Source: Flavihumibacter petaseus NBRC 106054 (GTDB lineage: Bacteria > Bacteroidota > Bacteroidia > Chitinophagales > Chitinophagaceae). Taken from it: a DNA stretch of 64,000 bases. The position numbers and the translations under genes were made by a program. Of this stretch, positions 56,028 to 64,000 are shown piece after piece. Numbering within the stretch: position 1 is the first letter of the stretch; the number at the start of each line of letters is the position of its first letter. The stretch is taken from contig NZ_BBWV01000001.1 in NCBI RefSeq assembly GCF_000974785.1, forward strand, positions 1,550,001-1,614,000, written 5' to 3'. The notes beneath the pieces were generated by a model, which was not told the DNA's origin, did not search any database, and saw only the letters and a program-made list of their open reading frames with translations.

Positions 56028-57746
56028 ATGAGTTTCGTAAATAATAAATCAATCGTAATCGGGCTGGCGACATCTTGCGCAGTATTGCTCTCCGCCTGCC
56101 AGAAAGATAATTTCCTGGACGTCGACAACCTGAGCTCGGTGAGTTCCGCAACTGCATTTGCCACGCCCAATGCAGCTGACCTAGTGTTGAATGATGTCTA
56201 CTACCAGCTCCCCGATCAATTCAACAGTGTGTTTGATCCTTTCGACAACTGGTCAGACAACTCGATGACCGGCTTCAGCTGGACCATCACCGCCAACGCG
56301 GCAAGAACCAAATCCAATATCAATTCCAACAGCGAGTTCTCCTACAACTGGGGCGGCGGTACGCAGAAAGCAACTTCCTGGCTGAACTGGAGCTACCTGT
56401 ATGCTGCCATCCGCAAATGCAACGTGTTCATCGAGGGACTGGAAGGCTCCAGCCTGGAGGAAGCATACAAAAACACGCGGATGGGCGAAGCCAAAGTGTT
56501 GCGCGCCTATTTCTATCACCTCATCTGGATGATGTATGGCGGCGGTCCGATCATAACGGCGCCGGATAACCGCAGCCAGGATGGCGATGCCATTTACCAC
56601 CAGCGCGCGTCCTTCGACGACAACTATACCTTCCTGGAGAATGAGCTGACGGAAGCGGCGTCGCTGCTGGCGGACAATGCCGGCAACAATGGCGGCGGAA
56701 GGATTACCAAAGGCGCGGCGCTTACCCTGAAGGGATGGGTGGAATTGTTTTATGCGAGCCCGTTGTACAACAAAACCAATGATGCGGGCCGGTGGGCAAA
56801 GGCAGCCGCCACGAACAAGGAAGTGATGGAACTCGGCTACACGCTCCACCAGAAATATGATGAGCTTTTCATGAGCACGGGTAATGGCAACAATGAAGGA
56901 GTTTTCTACCGGCAATACCTGGGACTGAAAGAAGGCAGCACCATTGCGGGCTACCAGGGGCCGATGTATGTAGGCAACCAGTGGCTGAGCTGGGGTGGTT
57001 CAACACCTACGCAGGAACTGGTGGATGACTACCCGATGGCGAATGGCCTGGCGATTAGCGATCCGGGTTCGGGATACGATCCGCAGAACCCCTATGCCAA
57101 CCGCGATTCCCGCTTCAGGCAATCGGTACTGTTCAACGGCAACACGTTCAACGGCCAACCCTATATCTCTGCCGTAGGATCCGGGTTCAACGAGATCGAC
57201 CTGGCCGATGCCACTGACCAGACCAATACCGGTTATGCCATGAAGAAAGGCATCGATACCACGGTGAATGTTTTCCAGTGGGGTGCCAGCAGCCAGACCT
57301 ATTATTATTTCCGGTATGCGGAAGTATTGCTCAACTATGCGGAAGCGCAAAATGAATCCGCGGGCCCCGACGCCTCGGTGTACGAAGCGCTGGACCAGCT
57401 CAGGAGCCGGGCAGGCACGCCGACCTTCTCACAGGTATACCCCGGCGCTTCACAAGCCACGATGCGGGAACTGATCCGCAAGGAAAGAAGGATCGAGCTG
57501 GCTTTTGAAGGCAAGCGGTATTTTGACCTGCTGCGCTGGAAAACTGCGGAAGACAACCTGAACCATGTGATGCACGGCATGAAGGTTACACCCAAAGCAG
57601 GTGGTGGGTACACCTATGAAAGAGTCAATGCCATTCCGCCCGGTTCACCTCAGTGGTCCTTCGATCCGGAAAAGAATTACCTGTTACCGATTCCGCTCTC
57701 CATCATGGGGCAGAACCCGGAATTAACACAGAATCCAAACTATTAA
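56028..57746 (+). CDS. susD: SusD/RagB nutrient-binding outer membrane lipoprotein
   Basis: 572 residues. Lipoprotein signal with LLSACQKDNFLD (Cys near 25), TPR-like helical body (VLRAYFYHLIWMMYGGGPII is the classic SusD stretch, about 163-182) and a C-terminal domain with IRKERRIELAFEGKRYFDLL (about 482-501), the strong family motif. It ends LLPIPLSIMGQNPELTQNP, also standard. It captures glycan at the surface and closes the SusC channel. A stem-loop after the gene separates it from the GH16 gene. Confidence 0.96.
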   Translation: MSFVNNKSIVIGLATSCAVLLSACQKDNFLDVDNLSSVSSATAFATPNAADLVLNDVYYQLPDQFNSVFDPFDNWSDNSMTGFSWTITANAARTKSNINSNSEFSYNWGGGTQKATSWLNWSYLYAAIRKCNVFIEGLEGSSLEEAYKNTRMGEAKVLRAYFYHLIWMMYGGGPIITAPDNRSQDGDAIYHQRASFDDNYTFLENELTEAASLLADNAGNNGGGRITKGAALTLKGWVELFYASPLYNKTNDAGRWAKAAATNKEVMELGYTLHQKYDELFMSTGNGNNEGVFYRQYLGLKEGSTIAGYQGPMYVGNQWLSWGGSTPTQELVDDYPMANGLAISDPGSGYDPQNPYANRDSRFRQSVLFNGNTFNGQPYISAVGSGFNEIDLADATDQTNTGYAMKKGIDTTVNVFQWGASSQTYYYFRYAEVLLNYAEAQNESAGPDASVYEALDQLRSRAGTPTFSQVYPGASQATMRELIRKERRIELAFEGKRYFDLLRWKTAEDNLNHVMHGMKVTPKAGGGYTYERVNAIPPGSPQWSFDPEKNYLLPIPLSIMGQNPELTQNPNY

Positions 57747-57873
57747 AAAAAGACACTTGGCTGCAGCAGGGAGAACCATCGGCGGTTAATTGGTAAAGCG
57801 ATCGTAATGACAAGCAATCTATTACCATTGGCCGGTTCCACCCTGTGCAGTCATTTTTTACAGCAATCAATCG

Positions 57874-57895
57874 GCCCTCCATATCCATGGAGGGC
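57874..57895 (+). terminator. Stem-loop between susD and GH16 (partial terminator)
   Basis: Perfect 9-bp stem GCCCTCCAT / ATGGAGGGC with 4-base loop, followed by ATTATTT. The U tract is weak, so it may only reduce read-through or protect the 3' end of the susCD message, giving more receptor than enzyme. Confidence 0.55.
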
Positions 57896-57924
57896 ATTAT
57901 TTACACCTAAACACAAAATACAGC

Positions 57925-58749
57925 ATGCGTGCCCTCATTTTGTTCTTATTGACCGTAATGCCTGCAATGGCCTTGGTAGCGCAGACTCCGAAAGGCTATA
58001 ACCTCGTATGGAGCGATGAATTCAACCGGGACGGCAAACCGGATCCGGCCAACTGGAGTTTCGAAAACGGTTTCGTGCGCAACGGGGAAGATCAATGGTA
58101 CCAGCCGGAAAATGCCAGGTGTAAAGACGGAATGCTGGTGATCGAAGCCAGGCGCGAGACCAGGCCCAACCCGCGCTATGTGGAAGGCAGCAGTGACTGG
58201 CGCACCAACAGGAAAGACATCAGGTACACGTCCTCGTGTTTGCATACCCGGGGGAAACAGCAATGGAAATTCGGGCGGTACGAGATGCGGGCGAAGATCG
58301 ATGTGAGCAAAGGCATGTGGCCGGCGTGGTGGATGCTCGGCGTGTCAAAGCCCTGGCCTTCCAATGGCGAAATTGACATCATGGAATATTACCGCGACAG
58401 CCTGCTGGCGAATATTGCCATTGGCACCGAAACATCCAATAAGGCCCATTGGTTTTCCCGGAAAGTTCCCGTTGACAGCGTTTGGGCTGCACAGTTTCAT
58501 ACCTGGCGGATGGACTGGGATGCATCGGAAGTCGCCCTCTATGTGGATGACGAACCCCTGCTTCGCGTGCCCACAGATTCCCTGGCAAACAAAGATGGCA
58601 GCGGCTTTAACCCGTTGTTGCAACCACAGTATATGCTGCTGGATTTTGCCATCGGCGGACAAAACGGCGGCGATCCGTCAGCTACTACCCTTCCGCGTTA
58701 TTTTATAGTGGACTATGTGCGGGTGTATCAACGCAAAAAAACAAATTGA
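57925..58749 (+). CDS. Secreted glycoside hydrolase family 16 enzyme
   Basis: 274 residues with a signal peptide (about 1-19, ending ALVAQ). GH16 fold; the retaining active site is GEIDIMEY with Glu149 (nucleophile), Asp151 and Glu154 (acid/base). Other family pieces are LVWSDEFNRDGKPDPANWSF and GKQQWKFGRYEMRAKID, then the C-terminal FIVDYVRVYQ. GH16 endo-enzymes cut beta-1,3-, beta-1,3-1,4-glucans or galactans. Exact target unknown. The TGATG link with the next gene (one-base overlap) means coupled translation. Part of the susCD locus. Confidence 0.92.
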   Translation: MRALILFLLTVMPAMALVAQTPKGYNLVWSDEFNRDGKPDPANWSFENGFVRNGEDQWYQPENARCKDGMLVIEARRETRPNPRYVEGSSDWRTNRKDIRYTSSCLHTRGKQQWKFGRYEMRAKIDVSKGMWPAWWMLGVSKPWPSNGEIDIMEYYRDSLLANIAIGTETSNKAHWFSRKVPVDSVWAAQFHTWRMDWDASEVALYVDDEPLLRVPTDSLANKDGSGFNPLLQPQYMLLDFAIGGQNGGDPSATTLPRYFIVDYVRVYQRKKTN

Positions 58750-59771
58750 TGAAGAGACAGCTCTACCTTGCGGTAACAATAGTACTCTCCATGCTTCGGT
58801 TGAACGCGCAGCAAAAGGATTTTAGTCCGGGCGAAATCTGGTACGACACCAAACAACAACCCATCAATGCCCATGGTGGCGGACTACTGCGTCACCAGGG
58901 AAAGTATTACTGGTTCGGAGAAATCAAAAAAGGAAAAACCTGGAAAGTGCCTGGTTCCAACTGGGAAAACTACCGGGTGGTTGCCGGTGGTGTTGCCTGT
59001 TATTCCTCTACCGACCTGGTGAACTGGACCTATGAAGGTGTTGCCCTGCCCGCGGACACCAACAATACAAAAAGTGAATTGCATATCAGCAATGTGATCG
59101 AAAGGCCAAAGGTGATCTACCATGCGGCCACAAAGAAATTTGTGATGTGGTTTCACCTCGATTCGCCTGATTATTCGCTGGCAAGATCAGCGGTGGCGGT
59201 CAGTGATCATGTCGCTGGTCCGTACACCTATATTGGCAGTGTGCGGCCAAACGGCAATATGGCTAGAGACATGACTGTATTCGTGGACGACGACAAAAAA
59301 GCCTACCATTTTTATTCCTCCGAAGAAAATGCCACGATGCATATTGCCCTGCTGAGCGATGACTACCAGTCGCATACGGCAACAGACAAACGGATATTGA
59401 TCGGCCAGTCCAGGGAAGCACCAGCAGTGTTTAAATACAATAAGAAATATTATCTCCTGACCTCCGGTTGTACGGGATGGTCGCCGAATGCTGCTTCCTG
59501 GGCAGTAGCGGATTCCATCCTGGGCGAATGGAAACCTGTATCGAATCCCTGCACCGGCGCGGATGCGGAAAAGACTTTTTTTGCGCAGAGTACATTCGTG
59601 CTTCCGGTTGATCCGGAAAAAGGGAAATACATTTTTATGGCGGACCGCTGGAATAAACTCAACCTCGAAGACTCGCGGTATATCTGGTTGCCGTTGCAGA
59701 TGAATGCACAGGGAGTGCCGGAAATTGCCTGGCAGAAAACCTGGAATCTTTCGCAGTTCAGGAAACGCTGA
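58749..59771 (+). CDS. Glycoside hydrolase family 43-like protein
   Basis: 340 residues from the ATG at 58749. Signal peptide (about 1-20, ending LNAQQ), then a five-bladed beta-propeller: SPGEIWYDTKQQPINAHGGG (about 24-43), LLRHQGKYYWFGEIK, SSTDLVNWTYEGVAL and VFKYNKKYYLLTSGCTGWSP, typical of exo-acting GH43 members. The INAHGGG and YYWFGE pattern recalls the GH43 branch with exo-beta-1,3-galactanases, but a full catalytic triad was not traced. Likely trims oligosaccharides made by the GH16 enzymes. Confidence 0.8.
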   Translation: MKRQLYLAVTIVLSMLRLNAQQKDFSPGEIWYDTKQQPINAHGGGLLRHQGKYYWFGEIKKGKTWKVPGSNWENYRVVAGGVACYSSTDLVNWTYEGVALPADTNNTKSELHISNVIERPKVIYHAATKKFVMWFHLDSPDYSLARSAVAVSDHVAGPYTYIGSVRPNGNMARDMTVFVDDDKKAYHFYSSEENATMHIALLSDDYQSHTATDKRILIGQSREAPAVFKYNKKYYLLTSGCTGWSPNAASWAVADSILGEWKPVSNPCTGADAEKTFFAQSTFVLPVDPEKGKYIFMADRWNKLNLEDSRYIWLPLQMNAQGVPEIAWQKTWNLSQFRKR

Positions 59772-59886
59772 ATTCCTGTTTCCCCCCGTAAATTATATGG
59801 ATTAGCCCCCGGACTTTCATTTTGGGACAAGTTAAATTTCAAGGTTCTCGAATCGCATTTTCTAACGATTAAAAACTTGTCAAAAA

Positions 59887-60819
59887 ATGAAAGTAACATC
59901 ACTAACGATGCTAACCTGCATTGCATGGATGGCAATCACCGGATGCCGCCGGGAAAATTTGTCCGACGCTGGAGCAGGCGCTGCACCAACGCAACAATCC
60001 CTTCAGCGGGATGATGCACCAGTTAAGATCGCCAGCCTGTACGCGCCTTCCGGGTATGTAAAGGTGTGGGAAGACCAGTTCAACACGGCGACCATCGATG
60101 CCTCCAAATGGGTAGCCGCGAGTCTGCGGGATCCCGTTTCAGGAGACCTGGTACCGGGCGCTGCAGGCGACCACCTCCTGAACACGGAATACGCGGGCTA
60201 CATTACACCCGAAGACACCTATATCGAAAACGGTTCACTGGTGCTGAGAAACCAGAAGCGGTCGTATAGCGGGAGCAGTCCAGCGGGCAGTTTCAACTAT
60301 ACCAGCGGCTGGGTGATGTCGATGCACCGGGGTTTTTTCAACAAGGGCTATATCGAAATCAAGGCGAAATTTCCTTCCGGCGATAAGGTCTGGCCGGCAG
60401 CCTGGCTGATTGCAGAAGACCTGACCTGGGGCCCGGAGTGGGATATGTTTGAATACTTTGGGTACAGGAGTGATGTGGGGTACGACAACATGGGGATGCA
60501 CCTGGCTTATGGCGAATGGCCGGATGTGTCGTGGAGTTCCGCCTGGATCAAGCCTTTTGACGGCACCTATGATTGCGAAGCCTGGCATGTGTATGGATTT
60601 GAATGGACGGATACATTTGCCGCCTGGTATATCGATGGCGTCCAGGTAAGAAAACTCAACAAGGGGAATGCGAAGGGCTCCAAGATTTATAAGAAATGGC
60701 CCAATGAGAATATGTACATCGTGCTGAACAACGGACAAAGAAGTTCCTCTCCTGATGCCACTACAACGTGGCCGAACTACCTGACGGTAGACTATATTGA
60801 AGTCTACCAGAAACCCTGA
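59887..60819 (+). CDS. GH16 family lipoprotein
   Basis: 310 residues. Lipoprotein signal AITGCRREN (Cys near 20) puts it on the outer membrane, a Ser/Pro-rich linker follows, then a GH16 domain beginning VKVWEDQFNTATIDASKWVA. The active site is PEWDMFEYFG with Glu184, Asp186 and Glu189, so catalytic residues are intact although the usual EID is EWD. FIVDY-like end: LTVDYIEVYQKP. Its cell-surface location makes it the likely first endo-cutter before SusCD uptake. Ends just before a strong terminator. 115 bases after the GH43-like gene. Confidence 0.9.
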   Translation: MKVTSLTMLTCIAWMAITGCRRENLSDAGAGAAPTQQSLQRDDAPVKIASLYAPSGYVKVWEDQFNTATIDASKWVAASLRDPVSGDLVPGAAGDHLLNTEYAGYITPEDTYIENGSLVLRNQKRSYSGSSPAGSFNYTSGWVMSMHRGFFNKGYIEIKAKFPSGDKVWPAAWLIAEDLTWGPEWDMFEYFGYRSDVGYDNMGMHLAYGEWPDVSWSSAWIKPFDGTYDCEAWHVYGFEWTDTFAAWYIDGVQVRKLNKGNAKGSKIYKKWPNENMYIVLNNGQRSSSPDATTTWPNYLTVDYIEVYQKP

Positions 60820-60824
60820 TGGTT

Positions 60825-60855
60825 AATCCCCTGGCTTGCCGGGGGATTATTTTTA
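60825..60855 (+). terminator. Rho-independent terminator of the polysaccharide locus
   Basis: AATCCCC (60825-60831) pairs with GGGGATT (60842-60848), followed by ATTTTTA. Six bases after the GH16 stop on the plus strand. Closes the susCD-GH16-GH43-GH16 transcript. Confidence 0.8.
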
Positions 60856-60940
60856 CCACAGTTCCTGCATTTACGACAGGAAGGTTTTATTGCAGGACCG
60901 GGCAGAACCGGTAAATTGTTTCCATTAAACCTTCCCTCCT

Positions 60941-61510
60941 ATGTCAGTAAGAGTAACCGTTCTTATTGTTTTCCTGACGTTGTTGCAAACATCAGTCAAG
61001 GCTCAGATAACCCGGTCCAACTGGATGGTTGGCGGAAATATCAGCTACGTCAACCGAAACACGACTTACGCTTCCATTCAATCTCATCACAAGGACTCCC
61101 GCTTTGATCTGAATCCTAAAGCCGGTTATTTTTTTATTGACAAGCTGGCGACAGGCTTAACGCTCAACTATGGGAGGCTTAAGGATACGTATGAATCCAA
61201 TACCGTAAAATACTGGAACATTGGAATAGGTCCGTTTGTGCGCTATTATTTCCTGGGTCCTGACCATTTTATCAATATTCTTGCGGAAGGCAGTGTAGCA
61301 TTAGTTCGATCAAAGGCAAACAATGACCAGGATGTTTTACGGGGTACATCGTATTCCCTGTTTGCCGGCCCTGTCCTTTTTGTAAACTCATCGGTTGGCA
61401 TCGAATTTCTTGCGGGTTATGTTGGCGATAAGTTTCAGGATGGTGGGCAAGAGAACAATGGTTTCAAATGCTCAATAGGGGTTCAGGTTCATTTGGAAAG
61501 AGACAAATAG
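60941..61510 (+). CDS. Small outer-membrane beta-barrel protein
   Basis: 189 residues with a signal peptide (about 1-21, ending VKAQI). Alternating hydrophobic/polar strands with many Gly and Tyr/Phe (WMVGGNISYVNRNTTY, AGYFFIDKLATGLTLNYG, FVRYYFLGPDHFINILAEG) and a C-terminal strand VGVQVH-like GVQVHLERDK point to an eight-stranded OmpW/OmpX-like barrel. Function unknown. It follows the locus terminator, so it is probably transcribed separately, and it converges with the toxin-antitoxin pair. Confidence 0.7.
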   Translation: MSVRVTVLIVFLTLLQTSVKAQITRSNWMVGGNISYVNRNTTYASIQSHHKDSRFDLNPKAGYFFIDKLATGLTLNYGRLKDTYESNTVKYWNIGIGPFVRYYFLGPDHFINILAEGSVALVRSKANNDQDVLRGTSYSLFAGPVLFVNSSVGIEFLAGYVGDKFQDGGQENNGFKCSIGVQVHLERDK

Positions 61511-61522
61511 CAAATGGTATTT

Positions 61523-61975
61523 TTAGAGCAGCCTCGAATCCCAGAAATAATTTTCCGTCCTCACCAGCCGCACGTTATCTATGAATGCCGGATGCTCTGT
61601 ATTGATGAGATAGTTGTACTCCTGCGGTACAATGGCAGAAGGGATCTTCAAACACAGGGAACGTTGTTGGCTATACCAGTCAGATCCAATTTTCTGCAAG
61701 GCAGAATACGCTGCCATAGTTCGCCAGTGATAGGGCAGCTCGTCTTTCCTGATTTGCTGAACCAGGTGATCATCGTCCGCAATTGAAATGACCAATACTT
61801 TGTAACGGACTGTTGGCAGGATGGCACCTTTATGTACGACCAGTTCAAGCGACGATAAGGAACGGGAAGCGCCGGTATAAATAACCAGTTGCCCCGCACG
61901 GTTCCAGCGATTCGCACTGCCAGACGAGGAAAGTGTTTCTGAATATTCTTCTTTAACAATTCTGAACACCTCCAT
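61523..61975 (-). CDS. RES-domain toxin (NAD+-degrading family)
   Basis: 150 residues covering a RES domain: N-terminal VFRIV (Arg5), RWNRAGQLVIYTGASRSLSS (about 23-42, with Arg23, Tyr33 and Ser-Leu-Glu44) and late SAIVPQEYNYLINTEHP. RES toxins (MbcT, Res family) destroy NAD+ and stop growth unless bound by a DUF2384 antitoxin. It lies 2 bases after the antitoxin gene on the same strand, the normal order for res-xre modules. Activity not proven; the catalytic residues of the family appear present. Confidence 0.85.
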   Translation of the reverse strand: MEVFRIVKEEYSETLSSSGSANRWNRAGQLVIYTGASRSLSSLELVVHKGAILPTVRYKVLVISIADDDHLVQQIRKDELPYHWRTMAAYSALQKIGSDWYSQQRSLCLKIPSAIVPQEYNYLINTEHPAFIDNVRLVRTENYFWDSRLL

Positions 61976-61977
61976 GC

Positions 61978-62412
61978 CTAAACGTTATCGCCATATTCCA
62001 TAGCAGTGAGCCGGTGATCTATAAATTTGATTCCGGTGATCGTGTTCATGAACGTCATGGGAATTCTATGATCGAAGTAAAAATTCTCCCGGTTCAACCA
62101 TTCATCAAAGGCTTTGGTGCTTCCAAAAACAGCCTTGCCGTGCTTCATCAGCGAGAGCAGCAACACCACATGTTCCTTGACATTCGCTTTAAATGCACTG
62201 TTGGGTTTCTTGTATTCCCTGAAGGTTTTGACACTGACATTCAGCCAGTCAGAAATGACATTGTCTGTGAATTCAGTATTTTTTTTGATGGCCGCCACAT
62301 ATTGCCAGTTGACATCGGAGTCATTCAGGATGTTCAGGATCTCGCCATCATCAATACTTGCCGGAATATTATCCAGTAAGTCATATTCCTTTTTCTTTTT
62401 AGTGGTGGCCAT
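61978..62412 (-). CDS. Xre/MbcA-type antitoxin with DUF2384 domain
   Basis: 144 residues. N-terminal helix-turn-helix-like region (about 45-75, EFTDNVISDWLNVSVKTFREY split here as DNVISDWLNVSVKTFREY) and C-terminal DUF2384 toxin-binding domain (HGKAVFGSTKAFDEWLNREN, about 92-111, then HRIPMTFMNTITGIKFIDHR). The Lys-rich start (MATTKKKKEYD) is typical. It neutralises the RES toxin and probably represses its own promoter. First gene of the pair. Confidence 0.86.
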   Translation of the reverse strand: MATTKKKKEYDLLDNIPASIDDGEILNILNDSDVNWQYVAAIKKNTEFTDNVISDWLNVSVKTFREYKKPNSAFKANVKEHVVLLLSLMKHGKAVFGSTKAFDEWLNRENFYFDHRIPMTFMNTITGIKFIDHRLTAMEYGDNV

Positions 62413-62430
62413 AGGCTTGTTTTACCCTAT

Positions 62431-62460
62431 CAAAGCTAGGTAATAATTGCCGTCACCAAC
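62431..62460 (-). promoter_or_regulatory. Candidate promoter of the RES/Xre pair
   Basis: On the minus strand: TTG (from CAA at 62457-62459), 18-base gap, TAGCTTTG (from CAAAGCTA at 62431-62438). The -7 box matches TAnnTTTG; the -33 is minimal and the spacer one base short of usual. Transcription would start near 62425, 13 bases from the antitoxin ATG. Confidence 0.5.
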
Positions 62461-62556
62461 AGGTAATTCTTCCTTTTATCTGTCTTAAATGTTTATATAT
62501 GCTTGAAAACCAATACTGCTTATCTTGTGCTCCCATTTACGCACTCACGTTCCCCC

Positions 62557-63501
62557 ATGATCAAAAAATACCCCCTGCTGGCCCTTTCCGCAATCGTGTT
62601 TCCCTTTTTATTTTGTTCTGCGCAAACTGCCGGCAGCATCGACACACTGCTCACCCCCGAGATCGGCGGTATAAAACAAGCCATCGAAATCAAAACGGAT
62701 GACGCACGCAAACCGGTACTGCTATTTCTTTCCGGAGGCCCCGGAAGTTCCATGATGAACAATGCAGGCGCGTTTACTAACCTGTTGAAAAGCAGGTTCA
62801 CCCTTGTTCAATGGGACCAGCGCGATGCGGGAAAGACCCTGAAACTGAATCCCTCGCCCACACAGCCTTCAGTAAAACAGATGGAAAACGACACTTACCA
62901 GGTGATCCGTTTCCTTCAACAAGAGCTGCACCAGGAAAAGATCTACCTGCTGGGCAGCTCCTGGGGAAATGTTTTAGGATTCTCTATCGTTCAACAACAC
63001 CCGGAAGTATTGCATGCCTATTTTGCAGTAAATCCCGTGGTCAGTCAATTGGCGAGTGAAACAGCGCTGCTCAGCACCCTGAAAGATTATTTTAAGGAAA
63101 ACAAGGAGGCCAGCAGTGAGCTGGCAGCGGTGAATATTCCCTTTTCAAATGACATGGACCTGTTCTACCTGAGAAAATGGCTTTTTTATAAAGAGGGAAA
63201 CAAGAAAGCAGCCAGTGAGGAGTTTAAAAAGTTCTTCCTGCAGTGGTCAAAAACATGGTCGCCGGTATGGAACGAGGTGATGCATATCGATCTGCCTCAA
63301 ACCCTGAAACAAGTGGATTGCCCGGTCTATTTTTTCGTGGGGAAAAATGATATTCAAACATCGACCCCGATCACCCAAGCCTATTACCAGCTTTTGAAAG
63401 CCCCAAAGAAAGACCTGTTTCTCTTTGAAAATTCCGGCCACCAGATCCACAAGGATGAGCCGGAGAAATTTCAGCAAACCATCCTCAGCATCGTGAAATA
63501 A
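62557..63501 (+). CDS. Secreted alpha/beta hydrolase (proline iminopeptidase-like)
   Basis: 314 residues from the ATG at 62557; an earlier TTG adds 18 residues ahead of the signal peptide and is rejected. Signal peptide about 1-22 (ending FCSAQ). Oxyanion-hole motif FLSGGPGSSMMN (SGGPG, about 63-74), nucleophile LLGSSWGNVLG (about 134-144, Ser in GSSWG), acidic residue in FVGKNDIQ (about 263-270) and His in FENSGHQIHKDEP. Fits peptidase S33-like hydrolases. Substrate could be a peptide or ester. Monocistronic. Confidence 0.84.
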   Translation: MIKKYPLLALSAIVFPFLFCSAQTAGSIDTLLTPEIGGIKQAIEIKTDDARKPVLLFLSGGPGSSMMNNAGAFTNLLKSRFTLVQWDQRDAGKTLKLNPSPTQPSVKQMENDTYQVIRFLQQELHQEKIYLLGSSWGNVLGFSIVQQHPEVLHAYFAVNPVVSQLASETALLSTLKDYFKENKEASSELAAVNIPFSNDMDLFYLRKWLFYKEGNKKAASEEFKKFFLQWSKTWSPVWNEVMHIDLPQTLKQVDCPVYFFVGKNDIQTSTPITQAYYQLLKAPKKDLFLFENSGHQIHKDEPEKFQQTILSIVK

Positions 63502-64000
63502 CTATTGTTTCCTGTTTCCCAGGATCCTGAAACCTGCCCTGAGCGAAAACATATTGAATTGTTCACCGTAAATCAGGTCATCGGCGGTGATCAGGCGGTA
63601 GCATAGGGATAATCCCACCCAGTTGAGTTGTACACCCGGTTCAATACCCACAAACCCGGTTGCCGAAGTGTAATTCCCTTCTTTGGTGACGCCGATACCC
63701 GCTTTGAACTCGATGAAGAAAGGATTCAGGGTTTTCCTGAAGCCAAACGAGCCGAGAAAAAATTTATACGTATAGCGCTCATCACCGTACAATTCACTTA
63801 AGCGGTCATAGTCGATTCCGCCAACAAGCGCGTTGTCTTTTTTCCCGATAGGCCACAACCCTTTTACAAAGGCGCCATACGCCCAGTTCGGATCTCCCTC
63901 ATACAGGGCAATGGTTCCTGCAGCGCCCGCATCCAGTTTAAAGGACCTGGACTGCTGGCCGAACGCAGTGTTTGCCATGGCAATGACCAGGCACAAGGCT
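63502..64000 (-). CDS. Secreted or outer-membrane protein of unknown function (N-terminus beyond window)
   Basis: The last 166 residues of an exported protein. The frame continues past the window end, where ALCLVIAMANTAFGQQ is the tail of a signal peptide. A small beta-rich body (KLDAGAAGTIALYEGDPNWA, LVGGIDYDRLSELYGD, GFVGIEPGVQLNWVGLSLCY) looks like a porin-type beta-barrel. No family recognised. It ends one base after the hydrolase on the opposite strand. Confidence 0.65.
   Translation of the reverse strand, partial: ALCLVIAMANTAFGQQSRSFKLDAGAAGTIALYEGDPNWAYGAFVKGLWPIGKKDNALVGGIDYDRLSELYGDERYTYKFFLGSFGFRKTLNPFFIEFKAGIGVTKEGNYTSATGFVGIEPGVQLNWVGLSLCYRLITADDLIYGEQFNMFSLRAGFRILGNRKQ

Noticed and set aside
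1-64000. Search for CRISPR arrays, transposases, phage genes and integrases
   Set aside because: None seen; the only repeats are short hairpins and palindromes listed above.

Overview
The window reads as chromosomal DNA of a Bacteroidota bacterium, most likely of the family Chitinophagaceae. The reasons are the SusC/SusD pair with a hybrid two-component regulator, a promoter of the Bacteroidota type (TTTG, 20 bases, TAnnTTTG) in front of tRNA-Phe, weak Shine-Dalgarno signals, and phylum-typical families (DUF2480, DUF2007, bacterial GH3, a YbeY whose third metal ligand is Asp). No insertion sequence, prophage or CRISPR array was seen. The family assignment is inference from protein flavour; no search was run.

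1-17 kb is housekeeping. It holds a truncated transglycosylase (mtgA), LysE and CorA transporters, a GH3-GNAT pair, a glycosyltransferase, an inositol-phosphatase-like enzyme with thiL, an S41 peptidase, nagA with an omega-amidase, recX facing dnaN (beta clamp), a fatty-acid hydroxylase and a PpiD-like periplasmic chaperone.

17.0-23.7 kb looks like the replication-origin neighbourhood. A 535-bp gene-free gap between the divergent ppiD-like gene and nadA carries one consensus DnaA box, five boxes with one mismatch, and an AT-rich end. About 6 kb further, between mnmG and ybeY, lie two identical 14-bp palindromes of the parS (ParB-binding) type. dnaN, mnmG and these elements all fall within 12 kb. 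dnaA is not in the window.

23.7-44 kb continues with feoA-like/nadD, a class A beta-lactamase-like protein, a dGTPase, an AddAB-type recombination helicase-nuclease pair, ChrA, an OmpR/histidine-kinase pair, a RidA-AraC-aminotransferase operon, a sugar-phosphate pair (kdsD-like, manC-like), recQ, and a compact tRNA-Phe unit with its own promoter and terminator.

44-48.5 kb is an accessory stretch: a CarboxypepD_reg-like protein, a cytochrome c lipoprotein, an AAA/DUF234 ATPase preceded by two tandem hairpin repeats, and a PLP decarboxylase.

48.5-61 kb is a polysaccharide utilisation locus: HTCS regulator (minus), then susC, susD, GH16, GH43-like and GH16 lipoprotein (plus), closed by a terminator. 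The regulator/susC gap carries repeated C5-6 tracts about 21 bp apart that could be the operator. The enzyme mix suggests a beta-1,3-linked glucan or galactan, which is inference. The last 3 kb holds a small beta-barrel protein, a RES/Xre (DUF2384) toxin-antitoxin pair, an alpha/beta hydrolase and a truncated secreted protein.
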